A DNA stretch of 7,083 nucleotides, taken from the NCBI GenBank assembly GCA_017631745.1, contig JAGBSR010000139.1, positions 1-7,083 of the forward strand. The letters run 5' to 3'. Of this stretch, positions 1 through 5,944 are shown one piece after another (within the stretch, counting starts at the first letter, position 1; each line of letters starts with the position of its first letter). A program made the position numbers and the translations under genes. The DNA is from Clostridia bacterium. Its GTDB lineage: Bacteria > Bacillota > Clostridia > Oscillospirales > Acutalibacteraceae. The notes below the pieces were generated by a model. That model saw nothing but the letters and a program-made list of their open reading frames with translations. It made no database searches and was not told where the DNA came from.

Positions 1-79
1 GGCCCGCAGGCCGAGAGTCGAATCCCCGGTGAGTCACCAGCAGAAAGCACTTACTAAACGGTAGGTGCTTTTTAATTTT
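1..79 (+). repeat. tRNA-tail direct repeat, copy 1 (cut by window start)
   Basis: This segment is identical, base for base, to 163-241 (79 bp, period 162). It contains a GGCC-CGCA-GGCC mini-hairpin (1-12). Then comes a tRNA-3'-end-like series: T-loop-like GTCGAAT (17-23), CCCCG (24-28), GTGAGTC (29-35), A (36) and CCA (37-39). A Rho-independent terminator follows. No D-arm or anticodon arm can be seen because the window begins here, so this could be the tail of a real tRNA gene or another repeat unit. The GGCC hairpin in front of the T-loop is identical to copy 2, which favours a repeat unit. Confidence 0.85.
44..73 (+). terminator. Rho-independent terminator in repeat copy 1
   Basis: AAAGCACTTAC (44-54) pairs with GTAGGTGCTTT (61-71), giving an 11-bp stem with one G-T wobble and a 6-nt loop. 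The T-run covers 69-73. It lies 4 nt after the CCA-like end, the arrangement commonly seen behind tRNA genes. Confidence 0.8.
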
Positions 80-96
80 AAATGTGAAACTTTATT

Positions 97-189
97 GGGG
101 ATTCGAAGTAGGAGCGGTAGTGAATGAAGCTCCGGTGGAGCTTCAGAGCCGCGAATGACCGAGGCCCGCAGGCCGAGAGTCGAATCCCC
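97..189 (+). repeat. Compact multi-helix insert closed by a 10-bp stem
   Basis: GGGGATTCGA (97-106) is the exact reverse complement of TCGAATCCCC (180-189). Inside lie a 9-bp perfect stem with a GGT triloop (125-133 with 137-145), a GCGG/CCGC helix below it (114-117 with 149-152), and a GGCC/GGCC hairpin with a CGCA loop (163-166 with 171-174). Together these draw a three-way-junction-like fold. No tRNA anticodon or D-arm is present, so this is not a tRNA gene. It could be a structured RNA, or a DNA hairpin element inserted in or derived from a tRNA T-arm. I recall similar sequences recurring in gut Clostridia genomes but cannot confirm that here. Confidence 0.6.
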
Positions 190-241
190 GGTGAGTCACC
201 AGCAGAAAGCACTTACTAAACGGTAGGTGCTTTTTAATTTT
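163..241 (+). repeat. tRNA-tail direct repeat, copy 2
   Basis: This is the second copy of the 79-bp repeat; identity with copy 1 stops at 242 (T here, A at 80). The tRNA-like tail reads T-loop GTCGAAT (179-185), T-stem strand CCCCG (186-190), acceptor strand GTGAGTC (191-197), discriminator A (198) and CCA (199-201). Position 54 of the T-loop is G instead of the invariant T. The 5' acceptor partner GACTCAC does not occur at the right distance, so this is a tail without a tRNA. Confidence 0.85.
206..235 (+). terminator. Rho-independent terminator in repeat copy 2
   Basis: AAAGCACTTAC (206-216) pairs with GTAGGTGCTTT (223-233) around the loop TAAACG, followed by T-run 231-235. It isolates the downstream gene at 342 from transcription coming from the left. 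Confidence 0.8.
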
Positions 242-281
242 TAAATTAATTTTAAGTAACCCCGTATAAAATCATAGCAAC

Positions 282-310
282 TTGAATATTTTATTCAAAA
301 ATGCTAAACT
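282..310 (+). promoter_or_regulatory. Predicted sigma-A promoter for the 342-1037 gene
   Basis: The -35 is TTGAAT (282-287), then a 17-bp spacer, then the -10 TAAACT (305-310) with an extended TG at 302-303. The expected start is near 317, giving a ~25-nt leader that includes the GAGG ribosome site. An alternative -10-like TATAAA (265-270) lacks a good -35. Confidence 0.5.
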
Positions 311-341
311 GATTTTACAATCTTATTACAGAGGTTAAAAA

Positions 342-1037
342 ATGAAAATAAACTTTATAAACAAATCGGATAAAGATATATACATCACTATGAATGATGA
401 AAGTATAACGGTCAATGACGGAGAAAGAAAATCTTTGGCTACCGAAGAAGCAGGCACCTTCACAGTGCAAATCAACGAAAACAGCTATGTTACATATATA
501 GTCGCAAAATTCGGCGTGGTGCTCAAACGGCATTTCAAAGTCAGAAGTGAATACGCCTTTGATATGGGTGATGATATAACCGTAGTTCTCACTACCGACA
601 AGAAAAAGGGCAAGTTTATGGATGAGTATGAGAGAGCCGTTTGCATGGCAGATAACGGTCGTCTTACACTGCTCGGTTACAGGGTACCCGATGAAGAGAG
701 ACTTAAAAGAGAGCTTGCCGCCGCCATCAGACGTTCAGATAATACTCTGAAAATTTTTGACCTTTTCGATATTCTCGGCAACGGTCTTGCAGCAGCATTA
801 TTTCTGCTGATACCCTTTGCTATTATCTGGATTTTTTCCGATGTCAGGCTTGCAGCTGAAATCTGCACAATCGCTTTCATTCCTATTTTCGCTCTTATAA
901 TCTGCCTCAACCGCTTTTTCGATAAGCTCAAGCGCAAACTCTGGAAAAGTGCAAGAAGCGCAAAGCTAAAAAATCAGATTTTCAAGGACTATCACTCATA
1001 TTTCGACAGTGAATATATTGAGTCCGTATTAAATTAA
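342..1037 (+). CDS. Hypothetical membrane protein with two TM segments
   Basis: I do not recognise this 231-residue protein. The start is supported by GAGG (331-334) seven bases before the ATG. Residues 1-90 are rich in alternating polar/hydrophobic stretches and look beta-rich and soluble. A charged, probably helical linker spans about 91-140. Two hydrophobic segments follow at about 147-167 and 171-191, separated by a very short turn, which makes a helical hairpin. A strongly basic tail (RFFDKLKRKL near 191-200, then further Lys/Arg) should keep the C-terminus in the cytoplasm, so the N-terminal domain is probably cytoplasmic too. There is no signal peptide and no catalytic motif I can name. 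It is monocistronic: a terminator precedes it and a bidirectional one follows. Reading frame, ribosome site, promoter and terminator all agree, so it is likely a real gene of unknown function. Confidence 0.85.
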   Translation: MKINFINKSDKDIYITMNDESITVNDGERKSLATEEAGTFTVQINENSYVTYIVAKFGVVLKRHFKVRSEYAFDMGDDITVVLTTDKKKGKFMDEYERAVCMADNGRLTLLGYRVPDEERLKRELAAAIRRSDNTLKIFDLFDILGNGLAAALFLLIPFAIIWIFSDVRLAAEICTIAFIPIFALIICLNRFFDKLKRKLWKSARSAKLKNQIFKDYHSYFDSEYIESVLN

Positions 1038-1041
1038 GCAT

Positions 1042-1085
1042 AAAAAAAATCAACTCCGTTCAAATGTAACGGGGTTGATTTTTTT
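1042..1085. terminator. Bidirectional terminator between the 231-aa gene and serA
   Basis: A 14-bp stem with one wobble (1047-1060 with 1068-1081, 7-nt loop) is flanked by A8 on the left (1042-1049) and T7 on the right (1079-1085). It therefore works for the + gene ending at 1037 and the - gene serA ending at 1095. Confidence 0.85.
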
Positions 1086-1094
1086 AGTGTGTAT

Positions 1095-2252
1095 TTAAAC
1101 AATTTTGATTACACGGATAACATTTTCCATATCAGCAATGTCCTTTAATGCTGCTTCGCTCACTTCATCGGGAGTGTCGACAAGCATAACTGCATAGTCG
1201 CCCTTCGAACGGTTAGCCATATGGTCAATGTTGATGCCTTCAGCTGAAATTGTACCTGTTACGGCACTGATCATATTGGGCACATTTTTGTGTAAAACAA
1301 CAAGTCTTGAGCCTGCACTTCTGGGCATCTCGATGTCAGGATAGTTTACACTGTGCTTGATGTTACCGTTTAAAAGGAAGTCCTGAAGCTGCTGAGCTGC
1401 CATAACAGCACAGTTGTCTTCACTCTCATTGGTTGATGCACCAAGGTGCGGTGTTGTGATGATGCCCTCGCAGTTGATTGTGTCTTCTGTGGGGAAGTCT
1501 GTTACATAGCAACTTACTTTACCGCTTGCAAGCGCTTCTTTCATATCGGCAACATTTACAAGGTCGGCGCGTGAAAGGTTAACAATCTTAACGCCGTCCT
1601 TCATCTTAGCAAAAGCCGCAGCATTTATCATACCTCTTGTATCGGGTGTTGAGGGAATGTGAAGTGTGATGTAATCTGCCTGAGCATAAACCTCATCATA
1701 GGTTGAAGCCTTATTGATTGAGCGTGAAAGATGCCATGCAGCATCAACTGTAATAAACTGGTCACAGCCGATAACCTTCATACCGAGGCTCTTCGCAGCA
1801 TTTGCCACAAGACCTCCGATAGCGCCAAGGCCGATAACACCGAGTGTTTTGCCCTGAATTTCACAGCCACCGAATGCGCTCTTACCTTTTTCTACCTGCT
1901 TTGCAACATCTGTTTCAAGAGTATTAGCCCAATTGATACCGTCGGTAATTTTTCTTGAAGCAAGAAGAAGTGATGCGATTGTCAGCTCCTTAACGCCGTT
2001 TGCATTGGCACCGGGAGTGTTGAACACAACAATACCCTGCTCTGCACATTTATCGGTGGGAATATTATTTACACCGGCACCGCAGCGTACGATAGCCTTA
2101 AGCTCGGGATTGAACTGCATATCGTGAAGTGATGCTGAGCGTACAAGGATGCCCTCGGGATTGTCGATATCGTCGCTTATGTTAAAAATATCTTTATCAA
2201 GCTCGTCAAGACCGATCTTTGCGATCTTGTTCATAGTTTTAATGTTTTTCAT
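1095..2252 (-). CDS. serA: D-3-phosphoglycerate dehydrogenase
   Basis: The product oxidises 3-phosphoglycerate to 3-phosphohydroxypyruvate with NAD+, the committed step of cytosolic serine synthesis. The 385 residues fit the short form with a C-terminal ACT domain and no intervening ASB domain. The Rossmann motif G141-L-G143-A-I-G146 is followed by D164 in VIGCD, the usual sign of NAD rather than NADP preference. The catalytic trio of the D-2-hydroxyacid dehydrogenase family is in place: R228 (NLSRAD), E256 (FPTED) and H269 (TPHLG). The ACT domain runs from about 315 to 385. Within it H321, N323 and N341 align with the serine-contacting residues of E. coli SerA (H344, N346, N364), so feedback inhibition by serine is likely. 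The start has AGAGG (2261-2265) eight bases upstream; this site overlaps the serC stop codon, so the two genes are probably translationally coupled. A later Met7 start is possible but has no such site. Confidence 0.96.
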   Translation of the reverse strand: MKNIKTMNKIAKIGLDELDKDIFNISDDIDNPEGILVRSASLHDMQFNPELKAIVRCGAGVNNIPTDKCAEQGIVVFNTPGANANGVKELTIASLLLASRKITDGINWANTLETDVAKQVEKGKSAFGGCEIQGKTLGVIGLGAIGGLVANAAKSLGMKVIGCDQFITVDAAWHLSRSINKASTYDEVYAQADYITLHIPSTPDTRGMINAAAFAKMKDGVKIVNLSRADLVNVADMKEALASGKVSCYVTDFPTEDTINCEGIITTPHLGASTNESEDNCAVMAAQQLQDFLLNGNIKHSVNYPDIEMPRSAGSRLVVLHKNVPNMISAVTGTISAEGINIDHMANRSKGDYAVMLVDTPDEVSEAALKDIADMENVIRVIKIV

Positions 2253-2264
2253 CGGTATTACCTC

Positions 2265-3350
2265 TTATTTGGGATTCTTCTCTGCGAAGTCTTTCATAAA
2301 TGCTACAAGAGCTTCAACGCCTTCATAGGGCATTGCATTATAGATTGATGCTCTCATACCGCCGACACTTCTGTGACCCTTGAGATTCTGAAGACCTGCC
2401 TTTGCAGCTTCTGAAGCGAACTTCTTATCAAGGTCTGCATCACCTGTTACAAATGTAACATTCATCATTGAACGGCTGCCCTTTTCTGTGGGAGCTGTGT
2501 AATAATCCTGAGAATCAAGATAATCGTAAAGCACTGCAGCCTTCTTTTCGTTGAGCTTCTTCATTTCTGCAAGACCGCCAAGCTCCTTGATCCACTCGTA
2601 AACGAGCTTTGCAACATAAATGCAGTAGCAGGGAGGTGTGTTATACATCGAGTCATTATCAGCCATAAGCTTGTAGTCAAGCATTGCGGGTGTCTCGGGT
2701 CTTGCATTGCCGATAAGATCCTCGCGTACGATAACGATTGTAAGACCTGCAGGAGCCATATTTTTCTGAGCGCCTGCATAAATCATACCGAACTTGCTTA
2801 CATCAACGGGTTCTGAGATAATGCATGATGACATATCAGCAACAAGGGGGATATCGCCTGTATCGGGGATATAGCCGAACTTTGTTCCGTAGATTGTGTT
2901 GTTGAAGCAGATGTGAACATAGTCAGCATCAGGTCTGAATGACTCTCTTGTTGTTTCGGGAATACGGCAGAAATTGTCGTCCTTTGATGAAGCGGCAGCC
3001 ACTACATCGCCGTACTTCTGAGCCTCTTTATATGCCTTGGTTGAGAACTGACCTGAAAGAATGTAATCAGCCTTGCCGTTCTTATTCATAAGGTTAAGGG
3101 GTACTGCTGCAAACTGAGTTGAAGCACCGCCCTGAAGGAAAAGCACCTTATAGTTGTCGGGAATTTCCATAATTTCACGAAGAAGTGCTTCAGCACTCTT
3201 GATAATTTCATCATAAACAGCACTGCGGTGGCTCATTTCCATTACACTCATACCGCTGTCGCCATAGCAAAGCATTTCCCCTGCTGCCTTTTCAAGCACT
3301 GAAATAGGAAGCATTGAAGGACCTGCTGAAAAATTATATACTCTTTTCAT
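2265..3350 (-). CDS. serC: Phosphoserine aminotransferase
   Basis: This PLP enzyme converts 3-phosphohydroxypyruvate and glutamate to phosphoserine and 2-oxoglutarate, the step after SerA. The 361 residues match the family length and open with the typical VYNFSAGPS. Visible landmarks are H41-R42 (substrate phosphate/carboxylate region), GGAST (74-78, cofactor phosphate), D172 in ADMSS (pyridine nitrogen), the Schiff-base lysine K196 in YAGAQKN, YNTPP (236-240), and GHRSVGGMRAS (325-335) with its substrate arginines. The frame extends three codons further to a GTG at 3357-3359, but that codon lies inside the Shine-Dalgarno GAGGTG, so ATG at 3350 is the real start. serC is first in a two-gene operon with serA, 12 bp apart. 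The phosphatase needed to finish the pathway is not nearby. Confidence 0.96.
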   Translation of the reverse strand: MKRVYNFSAGPSMLPISVLEKAAGEMLCYGDSGMSVMEMSHRSAVYDEIIKSAEALLREIMEIPDNYKVLFLQGGASTQFAAVPLNLMNKNGKADYILSGQFSTKAYKEAQKYGDVVAAASSKDDNFCRIPETTRESFRPDADYVHICFNNTIYGTKFGYIPDTGDIPLVADMSSCIISEPVDVSKFGMIYAGAQKNMAPAGLTIVIVREDLIGNARPETPAMLDYKLMADNDSMYNTPPCYCIYVAKLVYEWIKELGGLAEMKKLNEKKAAVLYDYLDSQDYYTAPTEKGSRSMMNVTFVTGDADLDKKFASEAAKAGLQNLKGHRSVGGMRASIYNAMPYEGVEALVAFMKDFAEKNPK

Positions 3351-3357
3351 TAAAATC

Positions 3358-3363
3358 ACCTCA
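3358..3363 (-). promoter_or_regulatory. serC ribosome binding site deciding the start
   Basis: On the minus strand GAGGTG lies about 7 bases before ATG 3350. The in-frame upstream GTG is part of this site and so cannot be the initiator. A three-codon ATG-AGG-TGA also overlaps it (3364-3356). Confidence 0.75.
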
Positions 3364-3406
3364 TACGATAATTATATTATATTCTAAAAAATAAAAGAAT
3401 GTTACC

Positions 3407-3435
3407 ATTATACAGTGTTAAAGCGCTAAAGTCAA
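3407..3435 (-). promoter_or_regulatory. serCA promoter
   Basis: On the minus strand TTGACT (3435-3430) and a perfect TATAAT (3412-3407) are separated by exactly 17 bp. Transcription should begin near 3400, leaving a leader of about 50 nt. No T-box or riboswitch fold is visible in that short leader. The spacer contains the palindrome AGCGCT (3422-3427), and a 10-bp palindrome ATCATATGAT (3443-3452) lies just upstream of the -35. Either could bind a regulator, but this is speculative. Confidence 0.8.
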
Positions 3436-3542
3436 TACATATATCATATGATTTTTATCCCGAAAAGATTAATTTTATATATATCATACAAAAAAACGCT
3501 TTTTTCACAGGACTAACCGCTTTGCAAGTCTGACCAAAACAC

Positions 3543-3571
3543 TTGATATTTACAATGCTGTTATATATAAT
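3543..3571 (+). promoter_or_regulatory. Promoter of the phosphodiesterase gene
   Basis: TTGATA (3543-3548), a 17-bp spacer, then TATAAT (3566-3571). The start should be near 3578, with a leader of about 27 nt carrying AAGGAGAAGG directly before the gene. Confidence 0.8.
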
Positions 3572-3604
3572 GTAATCAAGATATAAAATAAAGGAGAAGG
3601 CAAT

Positions 3605-4444
3605 ATGTTAAGGCTGTTAAAAAAATTCCGAAAACTCATTTCTTTATTATTAACAATTATTGCACTGCTGATTGTAATTATTGTTGTACCTATGATTCCC
3701 GACACTATCAGCAGCGGTCTTATGGTTTCAATGCATACAGATTCAGCACCTAAGCTTATCGCTCACAGAGGTCTCTCATCTCTATATCCCGAAAATACAC
3801 TCCCGGCTTTCTACGGTGCCGCAAAACACGGCTTCGATGCTTTTGAATTTGATGTGCACACCACAAAAGACGGTCAGTGGATTGTTATCCACGATGACGA
3901 TGTGGACCATATGACAGACTCCGAGGGCGAAGTTGAAGACTTCACTTTAGAAGAGCTGCGTGAAATGAAATTAGTCAGCGGAAGCAACATTGAAGAATAT
4001 CCCGATATAAAAATGCCGACACTCAGAGAAACTCTCGATGTCTGTAAGGAATGGAACATTACTCCCGTAATTGAAATCAAAGGCTGTGATACAGAATATC
4101 TTCCTTCTCTCAAAGAGATGCTTGATGAATATGACCTTTCAAACAAGGCTGCGATTATCTCTTTTGACGAGGAATATCTTGAAAAATACCGTCAGCTTGA
4201 CAAGGATATAGAAATACTCTACCTTGCAAACGAGCCCACAAAAGAAGACATCGACTGGTGCGTGGAAAATAACTTCGGCATCAATTATAACCATTGGTGC
4301 TTATATAAATGCTTCGGAGCTATCAGATATGCAAAGGAAAAAGGCATCACCATCGCAGTCTGGACAGTCGACAACAACTTCTTTGCTGATATAATGGTGC
4401 TCTTCGGCGCTGAGTATATTACTACAAACAAGATATTGCCCTAA
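3605..4444 (+). CDS. Membrane-anchored glycerophosphodiester phosphodiesterase
   Basis: This belongs to the GDPD (UgpQ/GlpQ-like) TIM-barrel family, which hydrolyses glycerophosphodiesters to glycerol-3-phosphate and an alcohol, usually with a divalent metal. A basic N-terminus (LRLLKKFRK) is followed by one hydrophobic segment at about 11-31 with no clear cleavage site, so the catalytic domain (about 48-279) is probably held on the outer face of the membrane. Family motifs run in order: H54-R55-G56, E63-N64-T65, E81-x-D83 (metal ligands), H96-D97 (general acid/base pair with H54), PTL (139-141), E157 and K159 in IEIK, ISFD (185-188), VWTVD (252-256) and ITTNK (272-276). AAGGAGAAGG (3591-3600) supports the ATG. 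At 279 residues it is normal for one GDPD domain plus anchor. The gene stands alone between its promoter and a terminator; a role in phospholipid or teichoic-acid-type turnover is inference, and the exact substrate cannot be read from sequence. Confidence 0.93.
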   Translation: MLRLLKKFRKLISLLLTIIALLIVIIVVPMIPDTISSGLMVSMHTDSAPKLIAHRGLSSLYPENTLPAFYGAAKHGFDAFEFDVHTTKDGQWIVIHDDDVDHMTDSEGEVEDFTLEELREMKLVSGSNIEEYPDIKMPTLRETLDVCKEWNITPVIEIKGCDTEYLPSLKEMLDEYDLSNKAAIISFDEEYLEKYRQLDKDIEILYLANEPTKEDIDWCVENNFGINYNHWCLYKCFGAIRYAKEKGITIAVWTVDNNFFADIMVLFGAEYITTNKILP

Positions 4445-4449
4445 CCCAA

Positions 4450-4477
4450 GTTATGAAACCAGGTTTCATTTCATAAC
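4450..4477 (+). repeat. Two mutually exclusive hairpins after the phosphodiesterase gene
   Basis: GTTATGAAA (4450-4458) pairs with TTTCATAAC (4469-4477). The overlapping TGAAACC (4454-4460) can instead pair with GGTTTCA (4462-4468). Neither is followed by a T-run, so it is not a terminator itself. It lies six bases after the stop codon and could protect the mRNA 3' end or be a small DNA repeat. Confidence 0.55.
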
Positions 4478-4497
4478 AGTAAAATATTATAAAAAAT

Positions 4498-4538
4498 AAT
4501 CCGCCTGAACATTTTAATTCAGGTGGATTGTTTTTTTT
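4498..4538. terminator. Bidirectional terminator between phosphodiesterase and CLC genes
   Basis: A 12-bp stem with one wobble (4498-4509 with 4518-4529), an 8-nt loop and T8 at 4531-4538 serve the + gene. An A6 run at 4491-4496 gives the T-run on the minus strand for the CLC gene ending at 4604. Confidence 0.85.
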
Positions 4539-4542
4539 ATTT

Positions 4543-4594
4543 TGCAGGGCTCTGCCCCGCACCCTGCAAGCTTTTGTAAAAGCTTGACCAAAAC
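4543..4594. repeat. Intergenic hairpin repeat element
   Basis: TGCAGGG (4543-4549) pairs with CCCTGCA (4562-4568) around an inner GGGC-TCT-GCCC hairpin. An adjoining 9-bp palindrome CAAGCTTTT/AAAAGCTTG (4567-4575 with 4578-4586) and the tail TGACCAAAAC (4585-4594) follow. A degenerate relative is at 3523-3540 (TGCAAG, then the identical TGACCAAAAC). Its form is that of a REP- or MITE-like dispersed repeat. I recall similar GC-hairpin/AAGCTTTT blocks in gut Clostridia, but copy number cannot be seen here. Confidence 0.6.
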
Positions 4595-4603
4595 TTTAGT
4601 TGT

Positions 4604-5854
4604 TTATTCTCTTGCCTCTTCTTTTATCTTTGAAAAAACTATCTTCTGACCAGTGTATAAACTGAAATATCCCGACAGTACAAAAGATACAAACACCGCA
4701 AGAGCATAGAAAATCATACCCTCAGCACCGAAAAGCTCAATTGCCAAAAACACCGAAGCAATAGGACAGTTTGTCACACCGGCAAAAAGTGCAATCATAC
4801 ACACTGCCGCACAGAAACCTACCGGCAATCCGATTATTCCGGACAGGGAAAAACCGAGAGTTGCACCGATAAACAGCGTCGGCACTATCTCACCGCCTCT
4901 GAACCCGCTTCCGATGGTAATCGCCGTGAAAATAATCTTCATCAGAAAAGCTATCTTACTGACCTCTTCGCCATGAAAAATGCCCTCAATTATGTGCATT
5001 CCGCCACCGTTGTAGTCCCTTGTGCCCACAATCAGCGTCAGAAGAATTATTGCAACACCGCCGACAAAAGCTCTGATATATGGGCTTCTGATATATTTTT
5101 CAAAGCCATTGTGTGAGACTTTCATCGCCACACAAAACACAATGCTCACCAAAGCCACTGCCACTGCAAGCAACGCCGCTTTTGACAAGGACACTGCCGA
5201 AACTTCGGGTATAACATCCACATTAAATCTTTCGGGGTGAACCCCCAATTTCAGCGCAATCAAATATGATATCAGCGCCGATGAAAATGACGGATAAAGC
5301 GCCGAGAGAGAAACATAGCCTACACTTGCAACTTCAACGGCAAAAACCGAGGCGCCCACAGGTGTGCCGAAAACCGCCGCAAAAACTGCCGCCATACCGC
5401 TGACGGTGAGAATGTGTCTGTCTTTTTCGTCTGTTCTGAAAATTCTGCCGACAAGCGTAGCAACACTGCCTCCGAGTTGCAGTGCCGCACCCTCTTTACC
5501 TGCCGAGCCGCCTAAAAGATGAGTGATACCTGCACCTATTGCAATAGCAGGTGCAAGTCGGTAGGGCACCTTTTCTTCGCTTCTTACGGCTTCAAAAACA
5601 TCGTTGGTGCCCTTATGCTCCACCTTTAAAAGGTGATAAAGCAAAGCGATTGCAACACCGCCCAAGGGCAAAAGATAAATCAGCCACTCATTCTCTGTCC
5701 TAACCTTTGTAACATAAGAAATCAGATGCGAAAAGAGAGCACCGACACCGCCACCGATACTGCCCATTATAAGGCTGAAAAAAGTCCATTTGACAAAGGC
5801 ACTGACATAGTATGCCGAAGCTTTAGCTTTTTTAATCGTTTCTTCTTTATTCAT
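4604..5854 (-). CDS. CLC-family anion transporter, probable fluoride/proton antiporter (CLC-F type)
   Basis: This is a polytopic inner-membrane protein of 416 residues, the short CLC core with no CBS domains. The gating-glutamate loop reads GKEGAALQ with E121, where chloride CLCs usually have GREGP. The third selectivity loop reads GFRGGEIVPTLFIG (317-330) rather than the usual G-I-F-A-P, and the first loop is GTND (82-85) instead of GSGIP, so the central Ser for chloride is absent. Y400 in SLYTGQK matches the conserved pore tyrosine. These departures are those I know from the fluoride-exporting CLC-F branch (for example the Enterococcus protein, with E118 and Y396 at nearly the same positions). 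I infer F-/H+ exchange for fluoride resistance; a Cl-/H+ exchanger is the alternative. The start has only a weak site (AAGTGG, spacing 6). No fluoride riboswitch is evident upstream. The gene is monocistronic, with its own promoter and a bidirectional terminator. Confidence 0.92.
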   Translation of the reverse strand: MNKEETIKKAKASAYYVSAFVKWTFFSLIMGSIGGGVGALFSHLISYVTKVRTENEWLIYLLPLGGVAIALLYHLLKVEHKGTNDVFEAVRSEEKVPYRLAPAIAIGAGITHLLGGSAGKEGAALQLGGSVATLVGRIFRTDEKDRHILTVSGMAAVFAAVFGTPVGASVFAVEVASVGYVSLSALYPSFSSALISYLIALKLGVHPERFNVDVIPEVSAVSLSKAALLAVAVALVSIVFCVAMKVSHNGFEKYIRSPYIRAFVGGVAIILLTLIVGTRDYNGGGMHIIEGIFHGEEVSKIAFLMKIIFTAITIGSGFRGGEIVPTLFIGATLGFSLSGIIGLPVGFCAAVCMIALFAGVTNCPIASVFLAIELFGAEGMIFYALAVFVSFVLSGYFSLYTGQKIVFSKIKEEARE

Positions 5855-5914
5855 TATAAACCACTTCTTTTAAAGTTTAGTTTTTGCAAAATATGTAACT
5901 TTAACAACTGCATA

Positions 5915-5944
5915 ATTTTAACATCTATTGACACTCATTGTCAA
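5915..5944 (-). promoter_or_regulatory. Predicted CLC gene promoter overlapping an inverted repeat
   Basis: On the minus strand a perfect TTGACA (5944-5939) is followed after 18 bp by TAAAAT (5920-5915). The -35 is one arm of the exact inverted repeat TTGACA-N5-TGTCAA (5928-5944), a possible operator. The ~54-nt leader can form an 8-bp A/T-rich stem (5870-5877 with 5897-5904) just ahead of the weak ribosome site. Confidence 0.6.

Noticed and set aside
80..201. A full tRNA gene ending at the CCA at 199-201
   Set aside because: The 3' geometry fits, but there is no GACTCAC 5' acceptor strand about 70-75 bases upstream and no D-arm or anticodon arm; the T-loop also has G at position 54.
1..241. 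CRISPR array
   Set aside because: Only two repeats of 79 bp with an 83-bp interval; the size, structure and terminator content do not fit CRISPR repeats.
1731..2127. Plus-strand open frames opposite serA
   Set aside because: They are antisense to well-supported coding sequence, with no ribosome sites or recognisable protein content.
3357..3359. GTG start for serC
   Set aside because: It forms part of the Shine-Dalgarno for ATG 3350, and SerC proteins begin close to the VYNFSAGPS motif.
3481..3507. Terminator-like A6-CGC-T6 sequence between divergent genes
   Set aside because: The stem is only A-T pairs with a 3-nt loop and no gene reads into it from either side; too weak.
3874..4146. 90-residue minus-strand frame inside the phosphodiesterase gene
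   Set aside because: Antisense to the conserved GDPD motifs; Ser-rich composition typical of a shadow frame.
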